From: JAJTGZ01 sp964403525
GTDB lineage: Bacteria > Planctomycetota > Phycisphaerae > Phycisphaerales > UBA1924
Assembly (NCBI GenBank): GCA_964403525.1
Contig: CAYOGE010000003.1
Span: 124,001-188,000, forward strand
Reading direction: 5' to 3'
DNA length: 64,000 nt
Shown: piece after piece, positions 1-8,953 of the stretch
How the letters are laid out: every line of letters starts with the position of its first letter
How positions within the stretch are numbered: the stretch's first letter is position 1
The notes under the pieces: generated by a model
What the model was told of the DNA's origin: nothing
The model's database searches: none
The model's input: the letters and a program-made list of their open reading frames with translations, nothing else
Position numbers and translations under genes: made by a program

Positions 1-380
1 TCGCCCTCGACCTCGAGCACGCGCCAGGTGCCGTCTTCGGGGATGCCGTAGGAGTAACCGGCGCTCTGGATGCAGCGGGCCCAGGCCTCCCAGCGGTTGT
101 ACGACGCGAGGATGGCGTTTGTGGTGTTGCCGGTCTTGTTGCGCCCGTTGAGCAGCTGGTTGCCCTTGACGATCGCGGCGACCGAACGCCCGGCGAGGGT
201 GCCGAAGGTCTGGTCGGTGCCGACTCGCTGCTGCTTGAGCACCGCGGGCATGATGGCGCCCAGGCCGAGCAGGCCGAGGCTGAGGATCAGCACGGCCATC
301 AGCACCTCGACCAGCGAGAAGCCGCCCGCGCTGAACGCGACGGCTGGCACGCGGCGGGTTGTGGTGGGTTGATGGGTCAT
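1..380 (-). CDS. Type IV pilus/T2SS pseudopilin (PilV/GspI-like), C-terminus cut by window edge
   Basis: The ATG at 380 opens a frame that runs off the left edge after 126 codons. After a short basic leader comes a type III prepilin signal, G-G-F-S-L-V-E-V-L, followed by a hydrophobic helix (LMAVLILSLGLLGLGAIMP). Prepilin peptidase would cleave before the Phe and methylate it; the +5 Glu is present. This class forms minor components of the periplasmic pseudopilus. An AGGAAGG-like ribosome site precedes the start. The gene is the last visible member of a minus-strand cluster, 25 bp after the preceding pseudopilin gene. The body of the protein is not visible, so the subtype is a guess based on the helix. 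Confidence 0.8.
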   Translation of the reverse strand, partial: MTHQPTTTRRVPAVAFSAGGFSLVEVLMAVLILSLGLLGLGAIMPAVLKQQRVGTDQTFGTLAGRSVAAIVKGNQLLNGRNKTGNTTNAILASYNRWEAWARCIQSAGYSYGIPEDGTWRVLEVEG

Positions 381-405
381 GGGCGTCCTTCCTGCGGGGT
401 CTTCG

Positions 406-1488
406 TCACTGCGGTGAGACGGTGAGTTCTTTCAGCGTGCCGGTGTAACGCTCGATGGTGTAGATCCGCACTTCGCCGGTTGACGTGCGCACCGTGCCGG
501 TGCCGGTGGGGTTGTCGTAGAACTCGATGGCGCGGCCGACCGATGCGGTGTCGAGCGGGGTGCCGCCGGTGGGGCCGTTGACAAGACGGGGCGAGAACGT
601 CAGCCCGGCGGTGACCTCGGCCGGCGTCGTCTCGTAGAGGCAGCGGCTGACATCATCAACCCGCACGCCCAGCGAGCCGGCGAGGGCCGCCTCGTCGGCG
701 AGGGCGAGCACGCGCACGGGCTTGACCAGCACCATGTCGCTGCTGGTTGGGCCGATCGCGGCGTTTCGCTGCGCGAGCGTGACGCGCGGATCATTGAGGG
801 CGGTGAGCACGAGCTGGCGCAGATCGCCGGAGAGGTCGGCGCGGAGGAAGTCGGGGAGCGTGCGCCCAAGCGACGTCGGACGCGGGAGCATGACCAGCGC
901 GGGCTTGGTGTTCACCCCCACGAGCTTGCCGGTGCCGCCTTCGAAGCGCACCATGAAGGTCTGGCGGTTGACGCCGTCGTTGGTCGCGGTGTGGTCGAAG
1001 AAGCCGGTCTCGGGGAAGACCCACGCGGGGGCGTTGGCGACGTATCGCGCCGGCGAGCCGTCGTCGTACCAGCCGTTGTTGATCGTTGCGCCCGGCGCAT
1101 AGGCACGCACCGTCCAACCCGTTGGGAGCGTGGCGGGCTCGATCGAGGAGAGGGGGACGAAGATCTCGTAGGAGACCGGCACGGTGTTGCCGCCGGTGTA
1201 CTGGACGAGCTTGCCGGTGAGCTGGCACGGAACCACGCGCATCGGTCCGCCGATGTCGTAGGTAAAGACGGCGGCGACGTCGTTGCCCTCGCCGGCGTTG
1301 ACGGCCGCGTCACGCACGGCGGTGAGGGCGAAGCCGAGCCGCGCTTCGCTGGAGTTCTTCTCCTGGCTCTGGTTCATCGCTCGGAAGGCGGGGATGGCGA
1401 TGCCAAGCAGAATGACGATGATGACCAGCACCACCAGCATCTCGGTGAGCGAGAAGCCGCGACGGGTTGGAGGGTTAAGGCTGTTCAC
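406..1488 (-). CDS. Type II secretion/type IV pilus pseudopilin (GspH-like)
   Basis: A 360-residue protein with an N-terminal prepilin signal, R-R-G-F-S-L-T-E-M-L, then a transmembrane helix (VVLVIIVILLGIAIPAF). The rest is a large periplasmic domain I cannot classify further. I place the start at the GTG at 1488: it overlaps the TGA of the upstream pseudopilin (GTGA), a GGAGG site lies just before it, and it puts the signal about 10 residues in, as usual. Longer in-frame extensions would place an arginine-rich non-pilin sequence before the signal. The overlap suggests translational coupling to the upstream pseudopilin. At 360 residues it is long for a minor pseudopilin, as is common in planctomycetes. 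Confidence 0.82.
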   Translation of the reverse strand: MNSLNPPTRRGFSLTEMLVVLVIIVILLGIAIPAFRAMNQSQEKNSSEARLGFALTAVRDAAVNAGEGNDVAAVFTYDIGGPMRVVPCQLTGKLVQYTGGNTVPVSYEIFVPLSSIEPATLPTGWTVRAYAPGATINNGWYDDGSPARYVANAPAWVFPETGFFDHTATNDGVNRQTFMVRFEGGTGKLVGVNTKPALVMLPRPTSLGRTLPDFLRADLSGDLRQLVLTALNDPRVTLAQRNAAIGPTSSDMVLVKPVRVLALADEAALAGSLGVRVDDVSRCLYETTPAEVTAGLTFSPRLVNGPTGGTPLDTASVGRAIEFYDNPTGTGTVRTSTGEVRIYTIERYTGTLKELTVSPQ

Positions 1489-2378
1489 TTCACCACCTCC
1501 ACGATGTTGTCCTTGTTCTCGGGCGCATCGGGGTCGGCGTCGTTGATCAGGCCGTCGGGCCCGGCCGAGACGATTGCGCACGAGGCGTTGCGCAGTTCGG
1601 GGGTGGTGGTGGGGTTGCCGACGCCGGGGGGCACGTTGAAGCTGCGGACCTCTTTGGCCTGGGCCGCGGTGTTTGCAGGCGCCCCCGGATAGACCGACGC
1701 GAGCCCGCCCGACGCCGTGTGGAGGGTGGGCAACCAGCGGTAATACAGGATGGGGTTGTTCCAGCGGTCGACCAGCACCGTGCGGCAGGCGCGGTCGTCC
1801 TCGGCGCCGACGGTTGACTCACGCCGGACGCGGTCGGTGTTGCCGGATACGTCAAAGAGGGGCTGCGTCACCGAGCCGGCGCGGCTGAAGACGCCGTCGG
1901 TGTCCGGCTTGGTGAAGCCGGGCCCGTCGACGCCGTCGTACTTACGGTCGAGAGCGCCGAGCAGGTAGATGCCCAGGGTGTACTTGCTCGAACGCAGCTG
2001 CGTGGTGCCGGGCATATCGGGGTCGAGCTCGTAGCGGGCGTAGCGGGTGGCGCGGGAGAGGTCGTTTGGGTCCTCACCTTTGAACCGGGGCCGGGCCGGA
2101 CCGACGGAGGGGCTGACCACGAGCGGGCCGGTGTTGTCGTTCGGCCCGTCGGCCACCAGGGGCGGCACGACGCCGACGTTCTGCTTGTACTGCTCGACGG
2201 CCATCGCCAGCGAACGCAGGTACTGCTGCTCGCTGGCCCTGCGCACGGAGCGGACGGCCGCGCCGATGGCGAAGAACAGCAGTGCCGCGAGCACCATCAT
2301 GATGACGACGACCAGCAGCACCTCGAGCAGGGTGAACGCGCGGGCCGCGTGCCTCAGGTTTGGATGGCGATTGCGCAT
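1485..2378 (-). CDS. Type II secretion/type IV pilus pseudopilin (GspG/GspJ-like)
   Basis: A 297-residue protein starting M-R-N-R-H-P, with prepilin signal A-R-A-F-T-L-L-E-V-L and hydrophobic helix (LVVVIMMVLAALLFFAIGAA), followed by an amphipathic stretch typical of the pilin alpha-1 helix (SVRRASEQQYLRSLAMAVEQ). I chose the ATG at 2378 because AAAGGG lies about 6 nt upstream. A GTG at 2393, which overlaps the GspF stop as GTGA, is an alternative adding five residues but has a weaker ribosome site. The downstream pseudopilin starts inside its stop codon. The gene sits between the platform protein and two other pseudopilins, as in T2SS operons. Confidence 0.82.
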   Translation of the reverse strand: MRNRHPNLRHAARAFTLLEVLLVVVIMMVLAALLFFAIGAAVRSVRRASEQQYLRSLAMAVEQYKQNVGVVPPLVADGPNDNTGPLVVSPSVGPARPRFKGEDPNDLSRATRYARYELDPDMPGTTQLRSSKYTLGIYLLGALDRKYDGVDGPGFTKPDTDGVFSRAGSVTQPLFDVSGNTDRVRRESTVGAEDDRACRTVLVDRWNNPILYYRWLPTLHTASGGLASVYPGAPANTAAQAKEVRSFNVPPGVGNPTTTPELRNASCAIVSAGPDGLINDADPDAPENKDNIVEVVK

Positions 2379-2389
2379 CGTTTGCCCTT

Positions 2390-3685
2390 TCACTTACCGC
2401 CGGAGGAGAGCTTCTCGATGATCGAGATCATGGGGAGGAACATGGCGACGACGATGGTGCCGACGGCGCCACCGAGGAAGAGCACCAGCATGGGCTCGAT
2501 CAGCTTGACCAGCGAGCCGACGGCGACGTCGACCTCTTCGTCGTAGTTGTCGGCGATCTTCAGGAGCATGGCGTCGATGTCGCCGGTCTCTTCACCGACG
2601 TCGATCATGTTGACGACGATCGAGTCGCACGTCTTGCTCTCGCGGAGCGGGCCGGCGAAGGACTCACCCTCGCGGATGGAGTCGTGGACCTTGCGCAGCG
2701 CTTTCTCGAAGACGTAGTTGCCGCACGTTTCACCGGTGATGGTGATGGCCTCGAGGATCGGCACGCCGGCGTTGATCAGCGTGCCGAGCGTCCGCGTGAA
2801 GCGTGAGATCGTGGTCTTGCGGATGAGGCTGCCGAAGATGGGGAGCCACAGCAGCGCGGTGTCGGTGACGGCCCGGCCGGGTGTCGCGGTGCGGACGACC
2901 TTCCAGAGGATGAAGAAGATGATCGGCAGGCAGGTGATCCACAGGAACCCTGGGATCGTCGGCGCGGCGGGGTTGCCGGTGATCATCTTGCCCGCCATCC
3001 ACTGGCTGGAATCGACCAGGAACTTGGTCAGGCCGGGCATCTTGACGCCGAATTCCTTGAAGATCTCGGAGAACTTCGGGATGATGGCGATCATGATGAA
3101 CATGACGATGCCGACGGCGACGAACACGACCACCGCCGGGTAGACCAGGGCGCCGATCACCTTGCGCTTGAGGCGCTGGGCCTTCTCCATGAAGTCGGCC
3201 AGGCGCTGGAGGATGATGTCGAGCACGCCGCCGACCTCGCCGGCGGCCACCATCTTGGTGTAGAGCTTGTCGAACGCGCGGGGGTGCTTGGCCATCGACT
3301 CGCTGAGGCTCGTGCCGCCCTCGACGTCGTCGCAGACGTCAAGGAGCACGCTCTTGAGCTTGCCGGGCTTCTGCTGCTCTTCGAGGATCTGCAGCGAACG
3401 CAGGAGCGGAAGGCCGGCGTCCTGAAGGGTGCTGAGCTGGCGGGTGAAGGTGGTGAGGTTCTTGGTGCTCACGCCGCCGATGCTGATGCCGCCGCCCTTC
3501 TTGCGCTTCTTGGTCGCCTCGGTCGGGCCGGAGGCGCCCTTCTTCTCTTTCTGCTCGCGCACGGACGTGGGGAAGAAGCCCTGCTGCTTGATGCGCTGGA
3601 TCGCTTCTTCGCTCGTACCGGCATCGATCTGCCCCTTCTGAGGCTTGCCCTGGGCGTTGAGTGCTTCGTAGGTAAAGCTTGCCAT
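2390..3685 (-). CDS. gspF: Type II secretion/type IV pilus inner-membrane platform protein GspF/PilC
   Basis: A 431-residue protein starting MASFTYEALNAQGKPQKG, the standard GspF opening. It has two copies of the T2SSF domain: one around residues 75-200 (TFTRQLSTLQDAGLPLLRSL) and one around 280-400 (SRFTRTLGTLINAGVPILEA). Each is followed by a hydrophobic segment (FVAVGIVMFIMIAIIP and LFLGGAVGTIVVAMFLPMIS). The family forms the membrane platform that couples the cytoplasmic ATPase to pseudopilus assembly. The start at 3685 is preceded by AAGGACC and fits the usual family length of about 400 residues. It follows the GspE-type ATPase by 71 bp, the normal order in such operons. Confidence 0.92.
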   Translation of the reverse strand: MASFTYEALNAQGKPQKGQIDAGTSEEAIQRIKQQGFFPTSVREQKEKKGASGPTEATKKRKKGGGISIGGVSTKNLTTFTRQLSTLQDAGLPLLRSLQILEEQQKPGKLKSVLLDVCDDVEGGTSLSESMAKHPRAFDKLYTKMVAAGEVGGVLDIILQRLADFMEKAQRLKRKVIGALVYPAVVVFVAVGIVMFIMIAIIPKFSEIFKEFGVKMPGLTKFLVDSSQWMAGKMITGNPAAPTIPGFLWITCLPIIFFILWKVVRTATPGRAVTDTALLWLPIFGSLIRKTTISRFTRTLGTLINAGVPILEAITITGETCGNYVFEKALRKVHDSIREGESFAGPLRESKTCDSIVVNMIDVGEETGDIDAMLLKIADNYDEEVDVAVGSLVKLIEPMLVLFLGGAVGTIVVAMFLPMISIIEKLSSGGK

Positions 3686-3756
3686 GGTGGTCCTTGTGCT
3701 CTTGTCGTGCGTCGGCGGCGGGGTCCGCCGCGGATGGTGGTTGGCGCGGAGCGGGT

Positions 3757-5508
3757 TCAGTCTTCGGCGATCGTCTCGCGGACGATCTCGTCGATGGTGG
3801 TCTGTCCTTCGTAGATAGCCAGCAGGCCGCACTCGCGCAGGGTGCGCATGCCGCGCTTGCGTGCGTAGGAGCGGAGCTGGTTCGTGCTCTGCTTGTTCAT
3901 GATCAGCTCGCGCATGTGGTCGTCGACACCCATGATCTCGAAGATCGCCATGCGTCCGCGGTAGCCCGAGGAATAGCAGTTGGTGCACCCGGCGCCCCGG
4001 TAGAACTGCTTGCCGACAACGTCGTCTGGGCGGAGCGAGAGCTCCATCAGTTCCTCCTCCGTCGGCGTGTAGGCCTGCTTGCACTTGGGGCAGATGGTGC
4101 GTGCGAGGCGCTGGGCCACCACGCCCTCGAGCGTCGCCGTCAGAAGGAACGGCTCAACACCGAGGTCAACAAGACGGATGATGCTCGACGGCGCGTCGTT
4201 GGTGTGCAGCGTGCTGAGCACCAGGTGGCCCGTCAGCGATGCCTGCACCGCGATCTCGGCCGTCTCAAGGTCGCGGATCTCACCGACGAGGATCACGTCT
4301 GGGTCCTGACGGAGGAAGCTGCGGAGCGCTTTGGCAAAGGTCAACTCGACCTCTGTGTTCACCTGCACCTGGCAGAGCCCGTCGATGTCGTACTCGACAG
4401 GGTCTTCGGCGGTCAGGATCTTGGTCTCGATGTCGTTGAGCTCGGCCAGCGCCGCGTAAAGGGAGGTTGTCTTTCCCGAGCCGGTCGGACCGGTCACAAG
4501 CACGATGCCGTTGGGCTTGTTGATCAGCCGGCGGAAGGTCGCAAGGTCGTCCTCGCGCATGCCGATGCGGTCCAGCGCGAGCTGCACGTTGCTGCGGTCG
4601 AGCACGCGCATGACCACGCTCTCGCCGTGCATCGTCGGCAGAACGCTCACACGAAGATCCACCGGTCCGCCGCCGACGGTCAACTCCACACGGCCGTCCT
4701 GCGGCATGCGCCGCTCGGCGATGTCGAGCTTCGCCATGACCTTGATGCGGCTGGTGATGGCACCCGCGAGTTCCTTGGGTGGCGGGTGCATCTCGTAGAG
4801 CACGCCGTCGATGCGGTATCGCATCTTGAACTCTTCCTCGAACGGCTCGAAGTGGATGTCGCTGGCGCGGTCCTTGATGGCCTGCATCAGCACAAGGTTC
4901 AGCAGCTTGATGACCTTGTTGTCCTCCATCGCGTCGGTCATCGCGTCAAGGTCGATGGACTTGTCGCCGATGCCGCCGCGCTGGGCGAGCTCCTTCAGCT
5001 TGGTGTCACCAGCGAGGGCGCTCACGACGTCGGTGATCGACTCACCCTTGGAGTAGTGCTTCTTGATGAGCGCGTCGACCTGGCCCGCCTCGGCGACGAC
5101 GGCCTCGACGTTGAAGCCCATGAGCCGGCGCAGGTCGTCAACCGCGACGTAGGCGTTGGCGTCCTTGATCGCGACCTTCAGCCGCTTGCTCGTGGGGTTG
5201 TAGGAGACAGGCACGCACTGGTACGCCTGCACGGTCTGGGCCGGGAGTACATCCCGTACGTCCGCGGGCAGCTCGAACGTCGACAGGTCCATATACCCAA
5301 GGCCAGCCTGCGCGGCCAGACCTTCGTTGATCTGCGGCAGGGTGCAGTACCCAAGCTCGACCAGCAGCTGACCGATCGGGACCTTGCGGGTCTTCTGGAT
5401 CGCCAAGGCCTCGTGGATGCGTTCTCGGGTGGCGTGACCAAGCTTGGTCAACACCCGTCCCAGCTTGCGCCCCTTCATCTCATTCAGTTCGGCTTGTGTC
5501 TGCGCCAT
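3757..5508 (-). CDS. gspE: Type II secretion/type IV pilus assembly ATPase GspE/PilB
   Basis: A 583-residue hexameric ATPase that powers pseudopilus extension. The N-terminal third (residues about 15-150) is an MshEN/GSPII_E_N-type domain. The catalytic half has Walker A GPTGSGKTT at about 340-348, an Asp box near 365-372 (TAEDPVEYD), Walker B D-P-D-V-I-L-V-G-E at 402-410 and the His box G-H-L-V-L-S-T-L-H-T. A zinc-binding pair C473/C476 and C508/C511, typical of assembly rather than retraction ATPases, follows. The ATG at 5508 has a GGAG site. It heads the gspE-gspF-pseudopilin run. A second, clearly different assembly ATPase lies at 7169-8884. Confidence 0.93.
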   Translation of the reverse strand: MAQTQAELNEMKGRKLGRVLTKLGHATRERIHEALAIQKTRKVPIGQLLVELGYCTLPQINEGLAAQAGLGYMDLSTFELPADVRDVLPAQTVQAYQCVPVSYNPTSKRLKVAIKDANAYVAVDDLRRLMGFNVEAVVAEAGQVDALIKKHYSKGESITDVVSALAGDTKLKELAQRGGIGDKSIDLDAMTDAMEDNKVIKLLNLVLMQAIKDRASDIHFEPFEEEFKMRYRIDGVLYEMHPPPKELAGAITSRIKVMAKLDIAERRMPQDGRVELTVGGGPVDLRVSVLPTMHGESVVMRVLDRSNVQLALDRIGMREDDLATFRRLINKPNGIVLVTGPTGSGKTTSLYAALAELNDIETKILTAEDPVEYDIDGLCQVQVNTEVELTFAKALRSFLRQDPDVILVGEIRDLETAEIAVQASLTGHLVLSTLHTNDAPSSIIRLVDLGVEPFLLTATLEGVVAQRLARTICPKCKQAYTPTEEELMELSLRPDDVVGKQFYRGAGCTNCYSSGYRGRMAIFEIMGVDDHMRELIMNKQSTNQLRSYARKRGMRTLRECGLLAIYEGQTTIDEIVRETIAED

Positions 5509-5970
5509 GCATGCTCCGGAGAAAAATCCGCGGTCAATTCCTCCCCCAAGTCTCTTGCCTGCTCGGATCGATCAGCCCCACCCCAGAACAAATCCGAATC
5601 GATGCGAGGCCGGGCCCGGTGTCGGTCGCCTGCGTGCAAGTCGATGCTTCCTCGACACTTCTACTTATCCGACAGACTACCGCATCAGTTCCACAATTGA
5701 AAGCCGATTTGGCGGTTCTGTTCAATACGACAAGATGATTGTGCAAACACTTGCGGCAGTTTCGACGGTTTCTGATGTCCGGCTGACCGTGCGGAATACC
5801 CCACGCGATGCCAGATAACCGTCCGACCGCCACAGCAAGCATGGCGAGGCCAGGCTCACCAGCCGTTGACGGAGCGACTCAGCGCAGACAGTCTGAAGGG
5901 CGATACGTGCGCGTGGCTAAATCGGGAATGGGTGATGGCGTGTACCTTAAACGGCTGCCCGGACGCCTCT
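5509..5970. other. Non-coding gap between pilT and gspE, with inverted repeat at the pilT 3' end
   Basis: No credible gene is present in these 462 bp. The minus-strand part next to 5508 must carry the gspE operon promoter, but I see no convincing -35/-10 pair. An inverted repeat, 5942-5951 with 5970-5979 (one mismatch, 18-nt loop), straddles the pilT stop codon. It could act as a weak terminator or mRNA-stabilising hairpin on the minus strand, though no T-tract follows. The gap separates the pilB-pilT pair from the gspE-gspF-pilin run, so the two are probably separate transcription units. Confidence 0.5.
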
Positions 5971-7077
5971 TTAGGGTACGGCGTCTTCGGCGTCGAGTTC
6001 GGTGCGACCAACGGTGCGGCCGAGCTTGTGGACCTTGTCGCGAAGCTCGCCGGGGTTCTTGGCCTTGTCGACCATCTCTTCAGCATCGATCTTGCCGGCC
6101 ATGTAGTGGGCCCAGAGGTGGTCGTCGAGGAGCTGCATACCGAACTTCTTGCCGGTCTGGATCATGGAGTCGATACGGAAGGTCTTGCCCTCGCGGATCA
6201 GGTTGCTGATCGCCGGGGTGGTGACCAGGAACTCGTAGGCCGCGATCAGGCCCTTGGTGTCGGACCGGGGCAGGAGCGCCTGGCTGAGCACGGCGACGAG
6301 GACCGTCGAGAGCTGGACGCGGATCTGGTTCTGCTGGCTGACGGGGAAGGCGTCGACCACGCGGTCGATGGTTTTGGCGGCACCGGTGGTGTGAAGGGTG
6401 GCGAACACCAAGTGGCCGGTCTCGGCCGCTCGGATGGCCGACTCGATGGTCTCGAGGTCGCGCATTTCGCCGACGAGGATCACGTCAGGGTCGGACCGGA
6501 GCACGCGCCGCAGGGCCTCGGCGAAGGTCTTGACGTCAGTACCGACTTCGCGCTGGTTGACGATCGACTTCTTGTGCTTGTGATAGTACTCGATGGGGTC
6601 TTCCATCGTGACGATGTGCCGGTCGAAGTTCTGGTTGACGTAGTCGATCATCGTCGCCAGCGAGGTGGTCTTTCCTGAACCGGTGGGGCCGGTGATGAGG
6701 AAGAGGCCGCGGGGGCGGCGGATGAGCTCGCGGCAGATCTCGGGGAGGCCGATCTGCTCGAACGTGAGCAGCTTGTTGGGGATGCGCCGCAGCACCATGG
6801 CGATGTCGCCGCGCTGCTTGAAGATCGAGACACGGAAGCGGGAGGCGTCGCCGAACGAGAAGCCGAAGTCGCAGCCGCCGCCCTCGGAGAGCTCTGCCTG
6901 CTTGCTCTCGGGGGTGATCGACTTCATGAGCGCGACCATGTCGTCCGAATCGAGGACCTTGGTCTTGAGGTCGGCCAGGTGGCCGTGCAGTCGAACGACC
7001 GGGGGGCGCCCGACGGTGAGGTGGAGGTCGCTTGCGCCTTCGCGAACGACGGTCTCCAGCAGGCGGTCCATTTGCAT
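5971..7077 (-). CDS. pilT: Twitching motility/pilus retraction ATPase PilT
   Basis: A 368-residue protein with the PilT layout: a short N-terminal PAS-like domain (MDRLLETVVREGASDLHLTV), then the RecA-like core with Walker A GPTGSGKTT at 130-138, Asp box M-E-D-P-I-E-Y, Walker B D-P-D-V-I-L-V-G-E-M-R-D and the PilT-type sequence A-I-R-A-A-E-T-G-H-L-V near 215-224. It lacks the C-x-x-C zinc motif of the assembly ATPases. Retraction ATPases disassemble type IV pili, so its presence suggests true dynamic pili as well as, or instead of, secretion. The ATG at 7077 has GGAG about 9 nt upstream; an in-frame ATG two codons later is possible. It lies 91 bp downstream of a PilB-type gene. Confidence 0.92.
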   Translation of the reverse strand: MQMDRLLETVVREGASDLHLTVGRPPVVRLHGHLADLKTKVLDSDDMVALMKSITPESKQAELSEGGGCDFGFSFGDASRFRVSIFKQRGDIAMVLRRIPNKLLTFEQIGLPEICRELIRRPRGLFLITGPTGSGKTTSLATMIDYVNQNFDRHIVTMEDPIEYYHKHKKSIVNQREVGTDVKTFAEALRRVLRSDPDVILVGEMRDLETIESAIRAAETGHLVFATLHTTGAAKTIDRVVDAFPVSQQNQIRVQLSTVLVAVLSQALLPRSDTKGLIAAYEFLVTTPAISNLIREGKTFRIDSMIQTGKKFGMQLLDDHLWAHYMAGKIDAEEMVDKAKNPGELRDKVHKLGRTVGRTELDAEDAVP

Positions 7078-7168
7078 ACGTCAATCTCCGGTCGGGGGCG
7101 GTGGGTGTCTTTGTCGGCGAGCGATTGGGGGACAATTCGATACGGGCCGGACGCCCGGCGCGGGCGGG

Positions 7169-8884
7169 TCAGGCGATGCCCTCCACCTGCGTGTTGCGTG
7201 CGATCTCTTCGGCGCTGGTGATTCCCTTGAGGACCTTGATCCGGCCGTCGTCGACGAGCGGACGCATGCCGCTGGCGATCGCTGCCTGGCGGATTTTGGT
7301 CAGGGGTTCCTGACGGAACGCCATCTCGCGGATTTCTGAGTTCATCAGCATCATCTCGAAGATGGCCTTTCGTCCTCGGTACCCGCTCTTGTTGCAGGCG
7401 GCGCATCCGACGGGCATCAGGGCCTTGCCCATGGCGTCTTCGCGCTTGAGGCCGATCAGGTGGAGGTACTTGGGGTCTGGGTCGGGGTCGGGCTGCTTGC
7501 ACTCCTTGCAGAGCACGCGGACCAGTCGCTGGGCCATGATCGCCTGGATAGCCGAGGCGACCAGGAACGGCTTCACGCCCATGTCGATCAGTCGCGTGAT
7601 GGCCGAGGGCGCATCGTTTGTGTGGAGCGTGCTGAAGACAAGGTGGCCGGTGAGTGCGGCCTGGATGGCGATGTCGGCGACTTCACGGTCTCGGATTTCA
7701 CCGACGAGGATGATGTTGGGCGCCTGGCGCAGCATCGTCTTGAGGATGATCGAGAACGAGAGGCCGATCTTCTCACGCACCTGGCACTGGTTGATGCCGG
7801 TGAAGTTGTACTCGATCGGGTCCTCGGCGGTGATGATCTTCTTGTCGGGCCGGTTCAGCACGTCCAGCGCTGAGTAGAGCGTGGTGGTCTTGCCCGAGCC
7901 GGTGGGGCCGGTGACCAGGAAGATGCCGTTGGGCCGGCGGATGATCTTGTTGAACGTGGCGAAGATGTCTTCCTCGAAGCCGAGGTTGACGAGGCCGATC
8001 TTCACCGAGTCGGGCCGGAGGATACGGAGGACGACGCTCTCGCCGTGGTAGGTCGGGCAGGCCGAGACGCGGTAGTCGATCGTCCCTTCCTCCATCGGCT
8101 GCTTGATGCGGCCGTCCTGCGGCACGCGCTTCTCGGCGATGTTCATGCCCGCCATGAGCTTGAGGCGGCTGAGCACGGCGTTCTGCATGCGCTTGGGGAG
8201 GTTGTCTCGCTCCATGCAGACGCCGTCGATGCGGTAGCGCAGACGCACCCGGTCGCCCATCGGCTCCATATGGATATCGCTCGCCCGCATCTTGACGGCC
8301 TCGGTCAGGATGCGTGTCACGAGCCTGACGATCGGCGCTTCTTCGCCGGTGATGTCGATCGACTTGTCCATCGACTTGTCGACGGATCGGTCTATCGTCT
8401 TGTCGATCGAGTCGGTCACCAGCGACTGACCCGCCCCGACTTCCTTGGGCTTTCCGAGCTTGCTGTCGATAAAGCCCTTGATCGCTGAGCGGCTTGCCAG
8501 TCGCGTGTCGATCTCCGTCTTGAGACGGAAACGCAGCATGTCCTGCAGCTCGAGGTTCAGCGGGTCGTGGATGATCAGCGTGAGGCGGCCGTTGGTCTTG
8601 GCGAGCGGCAGGATCAGGTGCTTCTTGATCAGGTCGTCGGGGACGAGCTTGGCGTCAACCTGGTTGGCGATGCCCGTCGAACCCAGATCGACGTACTCCA
8701 GCCCGAACTGGTTGGCGAGGGCCTTGGCGACCATTTCTTCATTTACAGCGCCCAGTTCGATCAGCATGTCGCCGATCCGCTTGCCGCTGGCCCGGGCCTT
8801 CCCGACGGCCCCATCGACCGTTTCTGCCGAGACGGCTCCCCAGCCGACGAGGATTTCACCGAGTTTCTTGCGCTGTCTGGCCAT
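7169..8884 (-). CDS. pilB: Type IV pilus assembly ATPase PilB-like (second assembly ATPase)
   Basis: A 571-residue GspE/PilB ATPase starting M-A-R-Q-R-K-K-L-G-E. The N-terminal MshEN-type domain covers about residues 5-140. Walker A GPTGSGKTTT is at about 326-335, the Asp box T-A-E-D-P-I-E-Y near 352-359, and Walker B N-I-I-L-V-G-E-I-R-D near 390-399; N replaces the usual Asp at the first position. Zinc cysteines are C459/C462 and C494/C497. Between the N domain and the core is a linker of four-residue repeats (S-I-D-K, T-I-D-R, S-V-D-K, S-M-D-K) at about 159-176. The downstream neighbour is pilT, which points to a pilus role. The ribosome site is weak. A coaB gene is divergent 69 bp away. 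Confidence 0.92.
   Translation of the reverse strand: MARQRKKLGEILVGWGAVSAETVDGAVGKARASGKRIGDMLIELGAVNEEMVAKALANQFGLEYVDLGSTGIANQVDAKLVPDDLIKKHLILPLAKTNGRLTLIIHDPLNLELQDMLRFRLKTEIDTRLASRSAIKGFIDSKLGKPKEVGAGQSLVTDSIDKTIDRSVDKSMDKSIDITGEEAPIVRLVTRILTEAVKMRASDIHMEPMGDRVRLRYRIDGVCMERDNLPKRMQNAVLSRLKLMAGMNIAEKRVPQDGRIKQPMEEGTIDYRVSACPTYHGESVVLRILRPDSVKIGLVNLGFEEDIFATFNKIIRRPNGIFLVTGPTGSGKTTTLYSALDVLNRPDKKIITAEDPIEYNFTGINQCQVREKIGLSFSIILKTMLRQAPNIILVGEIRDREVADIAIQAALTGHLVFSTLHTNDAPSAITRLIDMGVKPFLVASAIQAIMAQRLVRVLCKECKQPDPDPDPKYLHLIGLKREDAMGKALMPVGCAACNKSGYRGRKAIFEMMLMNSEIREMAFRQEPLTKIRQAAIASGMRPLVDDGRIKVLKGITSAEEIARNTQVEGIA
8358..8411 (-). repeat. 12-bp imperfect tandem repeat inside the PilB-like gene
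   Basis: About 4.5 copies of a 12-bp unit (plus-strand form near ATCGACTTGTCG) encode the tetrapeptide repeat with consensus S-[IVM]-D-[KR] in the linker between the N-terminal and ATPase domains. The copies differ by a few bases, mostly conservatively, so the repeat looks selected as protein sequence rather than freshly slipped. Confidence 0.75.
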
Positions 8885-8953
8885 GGTGGAAGGTCTAAGG
8901 ATAGTCCGCGGGCGATGACGGTCGCCTCTCAAGTTCTTACAGGGCCGAGGATT

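Noticed and set aside
3679..5700. Long plus-strand open frame opposite gspE
   Set aside because: Same cause; the protein sequence is Val/His/Leu/Arg-rich shadow sequence with no motif, and the minus strand codes a full ATPase.
5509..5970. Sigma-54 or sigma-70 promoter for the gspE operon
   Set aside because: Candidate boxes match the consensus poorly and could arise by chance; not annotated.
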